From: Arthrobacter sp.
GTDB lineage: Bacteria > Actinomycetota > Actinomycetes > Actinomycetales > Micrococcaceae
Length of the DNA: 6,149 nt
Direction of reading: 5' to 3'
Assembly (NCBI GenBank): GCA_025464925.1
Contig: JAODMS010000192.1
Span: 1-6,149 of the forward strand
Shown here: positions 1 to 4,974 of the stretch, piece after piece
How the letters are laid out: the number at the start of each line of letters is the position of its first letter
Position numbering within the stretch: position 1 is the stretch's first letter
The notes under the pieces: generated by a model
Databases searched by the model: none
Seen by the model: only the letters and a program-made list of their open reading frames with translations
What the model was told of the DNA's origin: nothing
Made by a program: the position numbers and the translations under genes

Positions 1-286
1 ATAAAGAGATCATTCTCAGTGCGACCATGACCGCCACCACGGTGACCGCCAGCGGCGTCCCGCGCACCGTGGTCACCATCACGCTTGGCCCCGTTCCGAG
101 TTCTGCCGCCAACCTGCTGCGCCCGGCGAAGGCTGCAGCGGCCATGGTGTGGAGCCCGGCCGCGGCCGTCACCACGCCCGCGGGCAGCCCATCCTCCACC
201 GCACCCGTGACCGAGACCGGCACCTCCGACCGGGACTTCTGAGCAGCCCTTCCATCTGCACGCCCGGCTGCAGTACTCAGGTTCAC
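1..286 (-). CDS. N-terminal part of an unrecognised, probably membrane-associated protein (runs off left edge)
   Basis: Read leftward from a GTG at 286-284, this frame stays open to the window edge (95 codons). Its base use is typical of a high-GC gene: about 88% G/C at third positions and clearly less at second positions. The opposite-strand frame over the same bases has far too much G/C at second positions to be coding. A GGGGA box lies about eight bases before the GTG. An in-frame ATG at 145-143 is an alternative start. Residues 34-55 are Ala/Gly/Leu-rich, and residues 77-90 (TPLAVTVVAVMVAL) look like a membrane helix. I do not recognise a family. The GTG start would sit three bases from the start of the divergent DUF998 remnant, so either that start or the remnant's start is not functional. 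Confidence 0.45.
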   Translation of the reverse strand, partial: MNLSTAAGRADGRAAQKSRSEVPVSVTGAVEDGLPAGVVTAAAGLHTMAAAAFAGRSRLAAELGTGPSVMVTTVRGTPLAVTVVAVMVALRMISL

Positions 287-289
287 CTT

Positions 290-523
290 GTGATCCCCAG
301 CCCTGTCCCTGGCGCGGCGGCGGCCGGACGTCGGCGCGTCGAGCTGGCGGGCATGGTCGGACCGGTCCTGTTCGTATCCGTCTTCACCGTTTACGGTCGG
401 CGGCCCCCCGGCTACTCCTCGACCCGCATGTTCGTCAGCGAGCTGTCCGTTCCGATGCCCTTATCCGATCCCCTGTTGGCCGGCGGTGCACTAGACGAGA
501 CGGGCTGTCCGCTCACCGAATAA
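290..523 (+). pseudogene. Truncated DUF998 membrane protein remnant
   Basis: The frame from a GTG at 290 encodes 77 residues. Residues 19-53 match the start of DUF998 integral membrane proteins: a first hydrophobic helix (GMVGPVLFVSVFTVYG) followed by the family's hallmark P-G-Y-x-x-x-R-x-x-V-S-E-L-S loop (GYSSTRMFVSELS). Full-length family members are roughly 200 residues with about six helices. Here the similarity stops near base 448, and the remaining 24 residues (up to a TAA at 521) are unrelated and not hydrophobic. Neither of the other two plus-strand frames restores the family sequence just after the break, so a deletion or replacement is more likely than a simple frameshift. The sequence after the break leads straight into the promoter region of the hydrolase gene, so the rearrangement may have placed that region here. 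DUF998 function is not established. Confidence 0.6.
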
Positions 524-563
524 TGATCAAATCTTGAGGAAATTGACCAGATCTTGAGGAAAC
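524..563 (+). repeat. Tandem 20-bp direct repeat, operator-like, upstream of GH26 gene
   Basis: Two adjacent 20-bp units (524-543 and 544-563) agree at 17 of 20 positions. The core ATCTTGAGGAAA is identical (531-542 and 551-562). A repeat of exactly two helical turns just upstream of a promoter suggests a protein binding side by side on one DNA face. The TTGAG part recurs with the same spacing upstream of the GT2 gene (3355-3379, minus). Confidence 0.6.
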
Positions 564-584
564 CGCGTTGCGTGCCTTTAGGAT
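554..584 (+). promoter_or_regulatory. Candidate promoter of the GH26 gene
   Basis: TTGAGG (554-559) could serve as a -35 box, followed after 19 bp by TAGGAT (579-584), a good actinobacterial -10. Transcription would then start near 591, at the foot of a small perfect hairpin, GTGCC-ATTC-GGCAC (591-604). The spacer is longer than ideal and the -35 overlaps the second repeat unit, so an activator-dependent promoter is plausible. Inferred from sequence only. Confidence 0.4.
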
Positions 585-644
585 CAGGAAGTGCCATTCG
601 GCACCGAACTAACCGGCGGCTTCATTTGTCGCCTTGACGATTGC

Positions 645-650
645 AGGGGA
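645..650 (+). promoter_or_regulatory. Ribosome binding site fixing a TTG start for the GH26 gene
   Basis: AGGGGA lies eight bases before the TTG at 659. It is inside the ORF if translation began at the earlier TTG at 641, and too far (20 bases) from the ATG at 671. The TTG at 659 is therefore the best start. Confidence 0.6.
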
Positions 651-658
651 CGATCGCC

Positions 659-1882
659 TTGTTCAACGCCATGAAAATTCTTGCTGCTGCTCTTGCCTTC
701 GGCATTGGGCTCATCATGACAGGAATTCAGCCCGCCCAGGCAGCAACCGCGGCCCAGATTTCTCTCAGCCCGGCCACGGGGGCCGCCGGATCTGCCGTTA
801 CGGTTAGCGGTACGGGCTTCAAGGCATCCGCGACCGGAACGGTCGTCGCCGGATCGGTGACGTTTTCCGTCCGGACAGCATCGACTGGGGCGTTCAAAAC
901 GTCCATCACCATCCCAGCAGCGGCCACCGGCAAACTGACAGTCACGGCCAAGACTTCCTCCATTCAGGCGTCCTCCGTGTTCACGGTGACCCCTCCGGCA
1001 CCAGCACGCCCACCGGTCAGCACGGCCGCCCTTCGCTTCGGTATCGCGACGGCCGGCGGTCCTCTGGCCAGTGCCGAGCTGGAGGAAGTATCTCAACTCG
1101 CCGGCGAGAGCCCCGCCAGCGTCCTCTTCTACAAGGACTTCCTCCAGGCGCCACCGATCAGCGAAATGAACGCCGTACGGGCCCGCGGCGCCGTCCCCCT
1201 GGTCACCTGGGAGCCGTGGGCCTGGGGCGGCGGTCTGGAGCAGCCCGCCTATTCACTGAACAGGATTGCCGCAGGGGACTTCGACGCCCACATCAACAAT
1301 TGGGGCCAGGCGCTGGCCGCCTGGGGATACCCGGTACAGCTGAGGTTCGCCCATGAGATGAACGGCAACTGGTACCCGTGGGCGGAAGGTGTCAACGGCA
1401 ACCGGGCCGGGGACTACGTCCGGGCATGGCAGCACGTCCATGACGTCGTCGCCGCCGCAGGGGCGACCAATGTCTCCTGGGTATGGAGCCCCAACGTCCC
1501 CTACTACGGATCCACCGAGCTGGCCGGGCTGTTTCCGGGCGCCGACTACGTGGACGTGGTGGGCCTTGACGGGTACAACTGGGGAACTTCGGCGTCGTGG
1601 AGCGGCTGGATATCGCCGCAGGATCTCTTCGCCCCCGGACTCGCCCAGCTGCGGGCTCTGGCGCCCGGTCTCCCCATCCTCATTGCCGAGACGGCTTCGA
1701 GTGAAGCGGGAGGTTCCAAGGCGTCCTGGAACACCGATCTTGTCTCCTATCTCGCCGCCCAGCCGGACGTGATGGGCTTCGTCTGGTTCCATCTGGCAAA
1801 GGAAGCCGATTGGCGGATCAACAGCAGCGGCGCCTCGGCCGCCGCCTTCCAATCCGCTTTGGCGGCGCGCCGGGCGTCGTAG
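659..1882 (+). CDS. Secreted glycoside hydrolase family 26 (mannanase/lichenase-like) with N-terminal Ig-like domain
   Basis: This is a 407-residue exported endo-glycanase. From the TTG start, residues 5-28 form a signal peptide: MK, then a hydrophobic core, ending in QPAQA with cleavage likely before ATAAQ. Residues 33 to about 113 are Ser/Thr/Val-rich and begin ISLSPATGAAGSAVTVSGTGF, an IPT/TIG-like immunoglobulin fold, followed by a Pro-rich linker. The catalytic (beta/alpha)8 domain runs from about residue 125 to 405. GH26 hallmarks are visible: VTWEPW; RFAHEMNGNWYPW with Glu233 as predicted acid/base; WVWSPN; DVVGLDGYNWG; and LIAETAS with Glu344 as predicted nucleophile. GH26 members cut beta-1,4-mannan, beta-1,3-1,4-glucan or beta-1,3-xylan, and which applies here cannot be read from sequence. 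There is no cell-wall anchor, so the enzyme is probably released. It converges on a GT2 synthase gene, suggesting a role in trimming or releasing a self-made polysaccharide. Family call firm, substrate open. Confidence 0.9.
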   Translation: MFNAMKILAAALAFGIGLIMTGIQPAQAATAAQISLSPATGAAGSAVTVSGTGFKASATGTVVAGSVTFSVRTASTGAFKTSITIPAAATGKLTVTAKTSSIQASSVFTVTPPAPARPPVSTAALRFGIATAGGPLASAELEEVSQLAGESPASVLFYKDFLQAPPISEMNAVRARGAVPLVTWEPWAWGGGLEQPAYSLNRIAAGDFDAHINNWGQALAAWGYPVQLRFAHEMNGNWYPWAEGVNGNRAGDYVRAWQHVHDVVAAAGATNVSWVWSPNVPYYGSTELAGLFPGADYVDVVGLDGYNWGTSASWSGWISPQDLFAPGLAQLRALAPGLPILIAETASSEAGGSKASWNTDLVSYLAAQPDVMGFVWFHLAKEADWRINSSGASAAAFQSALAARRAS

Positions 1883-1896
1883 CCTGGTTCCCGTCG

Positions 1897-1912
1897 GGCC
1901 CGTGTCAGGGCC
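1897..1912. terminator. Possible GC-rich hairpin between convergent genes
   Basis: GGCCC (1897-1901), a six-base loop and GGGCC (1908-1912) form a short hairpin between the hydrolase stop (1882) and the stop of the leftward small ORF (1905). It could act from both sides, but there is no T-run on either strand, so it is only a weak candidate terminator. Confidence 0.25.
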
Positions 1913-2060
1913 GGGCCGTCGGGCTGCGGCGCGCGAGGGCCACGAGGGCCACACCGATCAGGATGATGCCCAGCGCGGTCAGTAACCCTGCTCCGACGTT
2001 CAGTCCCGTGTAGGCCAGGGCGGCGCCCGAAACGGGGATGCCTGCGTTCATTCCATACAT
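1905..2060 (-). CDS. 51-residue LAXTG-motif single-helix membrane microprotein
   Basis: The ATG at 2060-2058 begins two bases after the TAA of the GT2 gene (2065-2063), and the ORF ends with TGA at 1907-1905. About 84% of its third codon positions are G or C. The protein is a short head (MYGMNAGIPVSGAALA), then LAYTG at residues 15-19, a hydrophobic helix at about 24-43 and a positive tail starting ARR. This is the layout of a C-terminal sorting signal of the LAXTG type, known in Actinobacteria as the class E sortase motif, but with no cargo and no N-terminal signal peptide. GAGGA lies 12 bases before the ATG, so translation may rely on reinitiation after the GT2 stop. A second ATG at 2051-2049 is possible. 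It may be a small partner of the GT2 membrane synthase or a leftover of a longer anchored protein. Function unknown. Confidence 0.6.
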   Translation of the reverse strand: MYGMNAGIPVSGAALAYTGLNVGAGLLTALGIILIGVALVALARRSPTARP

Positions 2061-2062
2061 TC

Positions 2063-3256
2063 TTAGTTGATTTCCTCTGCAGTGTATTGCGCTTCCCAGC
2101 GGTCAATCCGCCGCCGGGTGATCTTGGTGATGAGCACGGCCCACCAGGAGGCAAGGAACCACCCTGACCGCAGCCACATGAAAAATTCCTGCGGGAAGAA
2201 GGACGCCGCGAGCAGGATGTCTTTCCAGTCGCGGTGCGGTATCCGCAGCGCGCGTTTGATGTCCAGCGCCACGAACAGGACGGGCACCAGCCACCAGAAC
2301 AGTTCGAAGTGGAAGACCCCGAGCGCTAGAGAGGTGGCGATGACGGCGATCCACAGCAGCTTCAGGAAGACGCCCAGCAAGCCCATGGCCTGCTGCCCCC
2401 AGTCACGCACGGTCAGCCGGTTGATTCCCAGGTCCAGCAGGTCCTCCACCGTGCCGACCTGCCATTTCATCCGCTGGCCCCACAGCGCCTTGAGGGACTT
2501 CATCGAGTCGGTGTAGGCGCGCACATCCGGGGAGACCTGGCAGACATAGCCGAGCTCACGGATGCGGTAGGTCAGCTCGAAGTCTTCAACCTGGGAGGTA
2601 TAGACCCAGGGCCCCTCGCGGTCTTCCCGGGCCGCGACCTGACGGAGGACGCTGTTGTTGATGGCACAGCCCGTTCCTGCCAGGACACTGGTCCGGCCGC
2701 GCCTCAGGGCGGTATCAGTCCAGGTGGCGAACTCCGCCTTCTGCAGCCGGCTCAGCAGCCCCGGGTCCTGCATGGTGAATTTCGATGAGGAGCCGCCCAG
2801 CAGCGCGCCTTCTTCCGCGCCGAATTCCTCCGCCCAGGCTGCCAGGGCATTGGGCGGTAGAACGGTGTCCGCGTCCAGGCAGACCACCACATCCGCGTCG
2901 TACGCGTACTGCGCCCAGGCGCGGTTCAGAGCCTCGGACTTGCGGTGCTCCAGACGGGGCAATTCCATCACGGTGACCGGGTACTTCCGCGCTTCCCGGG
3001 CCGTTGCATCCGTACAGCCGTTCGGAATGACCACGATCCGGTCCGCGGGCCGGGACTGGTCCATCAGCCCGTCCAGCGTCGCCCCGATCGAACCGGCCTC
3101 GTTGTACGCCGGCACCAACACCACTACCCGCAGCGCCAATCTCCTCATGGCAAGGTCCGCGTCCGGATCAGTAGCAAGCCGCGCCGTCGGCCCGGCGGGA
3201 TGCACGGCGGCGGACAGCACCACGCCGCCCGTGGCCGGAGCCGGTGAAATCTGCAC
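2063..3256 (-). CDS. Membrane glycosyltransferase family 2, processive polysaccharide-synthase type
   Basis: This 397-residue protein starts at a GTG (3256-3254) supported by AAGAGG five bases upstream. Residues 44-270 form the cytosolic GT-A catalytic domain: VVVLVPAYNEAGSI (nucleotide-sugar binding), an aspartate pair in LDADT (residues 128-130, metal/UDP binding), GTGCAINN at 194-201 (acceptor side), VED at 223-225 (catalytic-base Asp) and QRMKW at 261-265. The last is the Q-x-x-K/R-W signature of cellulose, chitin, hyaluronan and poly-GlcNAc synthases. Three hydrophobic segments follow: about 289-314, 317-333 and 346-377, the last probably partly amphipathic. There is no helix before the catalytic domain. 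The enzyme should polymerise a sugar from a nucleotide donor at the inner membrane face and help export the chain. Polymer identity is not readable. The gene is followed with only two bases between by the LAYTG microprotein and then the convergent GH26 hydrolase. Its upstream region carries paired TTGAG boxes like those of the GH26 gene. Confidence 0.85.
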   Translation of the reverse strand: MQISPAPATGGVVLSAAVHPAGPTARLATDPDADLAMRRLALRVVVLVPAYNEAGSIGATLDGLMDQSRPADRIVVIPNGCTDATAREARKYPVTVMELPRLEHRKSEALNRAWAQYAYDADVVVCLDADTVLPPNALAAWAEEFGAEEGALLGGSSSKFTMQDPGLLSRLQKAEFATWTDTALRRGRTSVLAGTGCAINNSVLRQVAAREDREGPWVYTSQVEDFELTYRIRELGYVCQVSPDVRAYTDSMKSLKALWGQRMKWQVGTVEDLLDLGINRLTVRDWGQQAMGLLGVFLKLLWIAVIATSLALGVFHFELFWWLVPVLFVALDIKRALRIPHRDWKDILLAASFFPQEFFMWLRSGWFLASWWAVLITKITRRRIDRWEAQYTAEEIN

Positions 3257-3261
3257 GGATG

Positions 3262-3267
3262 CCTCTT
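3262..3267 (-). promoter_or_regulatory. Ribosome binding site of the GT2 gene
   Basis: On the minus strand AAGAGG lies five bases before the GTG at 3256, supporting that start over internal candidates such as the ATG that would begin MRRLALRVV at residue 38. Confidence 0.6.
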
Positions 3268-3277
3268 ACCTGGGTTA

Positions 3278-3298
3278 GGGGGACCCGGCGGGTCCCTC
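3278..3298 (-). other. Strong leader hairpin just before the GT2 ribosome binding site
   Basis: GGGACCC (3280-3286), a GGC loop (3287-3289) and GGGTCCC (3290-3296) form a perfect 7-bp stem, extendable by a G-T and a G-C pair to nine. It ends about ten bases from the AAGAGG ribosome binding site in the GT2 mRNA leader, so it could shape translation or mRNA stability. It is not followed by a T-run on the GT2 coding strand, so it does not look like an intrinsic terminator. Confidence 0.45.
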
Positions 3299-3349
3299 CA
3301 CTCCAGCGTTCCAGCGCTTCCTCAGGTTTACGCCCCGGGTCCGATCAGG

Positions 3350-3379
3350 ATTCCCTCAATTCCGCCGGGAATTTCTCAA
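3350..3379 (-). promoter_or_regulatory. Paired TTGAG boxes and palindrome upstream of the GT2 gene
   Basis: Reading leftward, TTGAGAAATT begins at 3379 and TTGAGGGAAT at 3359, exactly 20 bp apart. The proximal box starts 103 nt before the GT2 start codon. Between and overlapping them is a perfect inverted repeat, AATTCC-GCCG-GGAATT (3358-3373). The same two-box spacing and almost the same distance to the start codon are seen at the GH26 gene. These AT-rich words stand out in this sequence and look like regulator sites. I could not place a convincing -10 element for GT2; a GTAAAC a little downstream is weak. Confidence 0.5.
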
Positions 3380-3628
3380 GGGCCTTCTCGCCCGACTTCT
3401 ATCGGTACTTGCCGCGGGCACCTCAGCGGGTCACCTCCGGCACGCATCATGCCGCCGGACTGTCGAACATCGCTTTCGGACGGCACTCTATTTGCACCAT
3501 CAGCGCATACGCAACCATGACGACCAGCTCCGCCGGCCCCTCGATACCTGTCTGAGATGCCGGCTGATTGCCCCCTGGTGCTCGGCTTGCAGCCGTGGTT
3601 GTCCTCCACCGGTACCTCCGTGGTGTCC

Positions 3629-3634
3629 TATACT
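3629..3634 (+). promoter_or_regulatory. padR -10 promoter element
   Basis: TATACT is a near-consensus -10, which would start transcription near 3641, inside the PadR operator. No good -35 is visible at the usual distance (TTGTCC at 3599 is 24 bp away), so the upstream box is unassigned. Confidence 0.5.
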
Positions 3635-3637
3635 CGA

Positions 3638-3654
3638 TATATCTGTTAGGTATA
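3638..3654. promoter_or_regulatory. PadR operator 1 (autoregulatory)
   Basis: TATATCT-GTT-AGGTATA is a 17-bp inverted repeat with one mismatch in its 7-bp arms. It matches the ATATCT-N3-AGATAT type of site known for PadR-family regulators. It lies over the expected padR transcription start and right before the AAGGAG ribosome binding site (3654-3659), so bound PadR should block its own transcription. It agrees at 15 of 17 positions with the site at 4279-4295. Confidence 0.75.
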
Positions 3655-3664
3655 AGGAGAGCTA

Positions 3665-4219
3665 GTGGCACGTTCCGAGCAAACGCAGATGGCAATACTG
3701 GGAGCCCTCAGCATCACGCCGATGACCGGGTATGCCCTGCGGGAGGAAATCCGCGATACCCTCGGGCATTTTTGGAGCGAGAGCTTCGGACAGATCTATC
3801 CCGCACTGGCGGAGCTGGAAGGCCAATCGCTGGTGCAGCGCCAGGGGGTGAAGGGATCACGGTCGAATATCTTCAGCATTACCGAGGCCGGACTCATCCG
3901 GTTGCGCGAGCTCCTTGCCGAATCTCCTCAGCCGGCCAAGCCCCGGAATGGGCTCTTGCTTCGCCTCTTCTTTGGCTCCCAGCTGGGACCTGAGGCCTGT
4001 GCGCAGCTCGTGCTCAACGCACGCCGGCAGGCGGAAGAACAGCTCGCCCAGATGAGCGAAGCCCGGAAGAATCTGCTCCGAGATTCCCGCCTCGCGGCAG
4101 ACGCCCCCTACATTTCCCTCACCATCTCGGCGGGTGAGCACTCAGCCCGGGCGACGATCGCCTGGGCGAACGAGGCACTGGCCGAGCTTGCTGAGGTTGG
4201 GCCCCCTCCCCCGGCCTAG
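3665..4219 (+). CDS. PadR-family winged-helix transcriptional regulator
   Basis: This 184-residue protein starts at a GTG with AAGGAG five bases upstream. Residues 6-80 form the PadR winged helix: QMAILGALSITPMTGYALREEI (helices 1-2), a recognition region at FGQIYPALAELE (41-52), and a wing around KGSRSNIFSITEAG (63-76). Residues 85-177 are mostly charged helix (for example ARRQAEEQLAQMSEARKNLL), the C-terminal dimerisation domain of the PadR/Vir_act_alpha_C type. Such proteins are usually repressors released by small molecules, often controlling membrane or efflux proteins. The operator over its own promoter and a near-identical one in front of the next gene indicate that it represses itself and the four-helix membrane protein downstream. 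The second gene has its own promoter 117 bases on, so this is a regulon pair rather than a tight operon. The ligand is not inferable. Confidence 0.9.
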   Translation: MARSEQTQMAILGALSITPMTGYALREEIRDTLGHFWSESFGQIYPALAELEGQSLVQRQGVKGSRSNIFSITEAGLIRLRELLAESPQPAKPRNGLLLRLFFGSQLGPEACAQLVLNARRQAEEQLAQMSEARKNLLRDSRLAADAPYISLTISAGEHSARATIAWANEALAELAEVGPPPPA

Positions 4220-4243
4220 GAACCCATCAGTTCAGGAGCCCCG

Positions 4244-4260
4244 TATTACTACTAGAGATA
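4244..4260. promoter_or_regulatory. Weak auxiliary PadR-like site
   Basis: TATTACT-ACT-AGAGATA matches 11 of the 14 arm positions of the strong site at 4279-4295 and has the same 3-base spacer. The two centres are 35 bp apart. It overlaps the possible -35 of the downstream gene (TAGAGA, 4253-4258). It may be a second, weaker binding site, or chance. Confidence 0.3.
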
Positions 4261-4281
4261 TGAACGGCTCAAGCCTATTAT
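4253..4281 (+). promoter_or_regulatory. Candidate promoter of the four-helix membrane protein gene
   Basis: TAGAGA (4253-4258), a 17-bp spacer and TATTAT (4276-4281) form a plausible vegetative promoter. The -10 overlaps the start of the PadR palindrome, a classic arrangement for repression by blocking polymerase. Confidence 0.5.
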
Positions 4282-4295
4282 ATCTTTTAGATATA
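4279..4295. promoter_or_regulatory. PadR operator 2
   Basis: TATATCT-TTT-AGATATA is a perfect inverted repeat with 7-bp arms and a 3-bp spacer. It overlaps the -10 of the gene starting at 4336 and is almost the same as the site in front of padR, so that gene is very likely a PadR target. Confidence 0.8.
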
Positions 4296-4335
4296 TCCGG
4301 TTGTCCGGTACGGCGCAGACCAGTTAGGGACCCTC

Positions 4336-4776
4336 ATGAGAACCAGCAACGAACACCGCCCTGCCAGCAGCGCTGGAAAGGTAGCAGCCTCCTTATTCCT
4401 TGGCGTGGCGGGGTTTCAAGTGCTGCTGGCCGCCGGCGCGCCCTGGGGTTCAGCGGCCTATGGCGGGGCAAACTCCGGGGTCCTGCCTGAATCTCTCCGC
4501 GCGACTAGCGCGGGAGCCGCCGTCGTTTATCTGGCACTGGCCACCGTTGCAGGAACCCGCCTGGTATCCATTCCAGCCCGTAGGCGCTTCATGTACGGAG
4601 CGGCCGCCCTGATGATGGTCGGCGCGGTCATGAATATCGCCTCGCCGTCGTTCATTGAGCGAATTATTTGGACGCCGGTGACCGTGATGCTTGTGCTTTC
4701 CCTTTGGCGTGCGGCTCAACTGGACGAAGCCTCCATCAGTCCCAAGACCGCGGGAGTTGCACCGCAACAGGTCTAG
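4336..4776 (+). CDS. Small four-helix integral membrane protein of unknown function, predicted PadR target
   Basis: This 146-residue protein starts at an ATG with AGGGA five bases upstream. After a polar head, four hydrophobic segments are seen at about residues 13-34, 56-75, 84-104 and 109-126, then a polar tail. Between helices 1 and 2 lies a conserved-looking extracytoplasmic loop, GAPWGSAAYGG followed by VLPESLRATSA. I associate this pattern with a widespread, uncharacterised actinobacterial membrane protein family, but that is from memory and unverified. There are no catalytic motifs. With four helices it is too small for a classic transporter, though DoxX-like or small multidrug-type dimers are alternatives. 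A PadR palindrome overlaps its promoter and its repressor gene lies immediately upstream, so expression is probably induced by whatever PadR senses. Envelope stress or a small hydrophobic compound would fit, but this is inference. Confidence 0.75.
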   Translation: MRTSNEHRPASSAGKVAASLFLGVAGFQVLLAAGAPWGSAAYGGANSGVLPESLRATSAGAAVVYLALATVAGTRLVSIPARRRFMYGAAALMMVGAVMNIASPSFIERIIWTPVTVMLVLSLWRAAQLDEASISPKTAGVAPQQV

Positions 4777-4834
4777 CTGCCCCAGTGATCCATGGTCTTA
4801 CTCCACATACTCCGCCTCTGGGAGCAGACGGCGT

Positions 4835-4862
4835 TAAAACCATCCAGGCGATTGGAGCCTGG
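4835..4862 (-). terminator. Candidate intrinsic terminator for the leftward 85-residue gene
   Basis: On the minus strand CCAGGC-N7-GCCTGG forms a perfect 6-bp stem, followed after four bases (ATGG) by TTTT. It lies about 200 nt beyond the stop of the leftward gene. The stem is good, the T-run short and slightly displaced. On the plus strand no T-run follows. Confidence 0.4.
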
Positions 4863-4951
4863 CACCCCTAGCCCTGCACGTCCGGACACACCAGCAATCC
4901 CGTGCCCCTTGGCTGAGCGCCAGCGCTTTCCAGGACTCACCTGCATGCTGA

Positions 4952-4974
4952 GGTGTATCCACCTTCTGGACACC
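4952..4974. repeat. Compact interrupted inverted repeat
   Basis: GGTG (4952-4955) pairs with CACC (4971-4974), and TCCA (4958-4961) pairs with TGGA (4967-4970) around a CCTTC loop, with a 2-base bulge. The GGTGT...GGACACC pattern resembles ends of some transposable elements, but no transposase trace or partner end is visible. Confidence 0.3.

Larger units (their letters stand above)
3257..3664. other. 408-base non-coding stretch between divergent GT2 and padR genes
   Basis: This stretch holds the GT2 leader and operator-like elements on the left and the padR promoter and operator on the right. The middle (about 3381-3620) has small open frames on both strands, but none shows codon bias, a good ribosome binding site or a recognisable motif. 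A CGGCA-N7-TGCCG hairpin sits at 3438-3454. I see no further gene. Confidence 0.5.

Noticed and set aside
27..242. Plus-strand open frame of 71 codons near the left edge
   Set aside because: Second codon positions are about 73% G/C, the pattern of a shadow frame. The minus-strand frame over the same bases has normal codon statistics.
584..1096. 170-codon minus-strand frame opposite the GH26 signal and Ig-like region
   Set aside because: It lies antisense to a well-supported gene, is Arg/Gly-rich without any motif, and follows the expected shadow composition.
1747..2154. 135-codon minus-strand frame across the GH26 3' end and GT2 3' end
   Set aside because: It is low-complexity Pro/Arg-rich and overlaps three better-supported genes. 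The 51-residue LAYTG ORF in another frame explains the region better.
3447..3695. 82-codon minus-strand frame overlapping the padR start
   Set aside because: It would run through the padR promoter, operator and first codons, has no clear ribosome binding site, and shows no recognisable domain.
4777..4827. CTGCCCCAG...CTGGGAGCAG pairing as a terminator for the four-helix protein gene
   Set aside because: The loop would exceed 30 bases, the stem has a two-base bulge, and no T-run follows.
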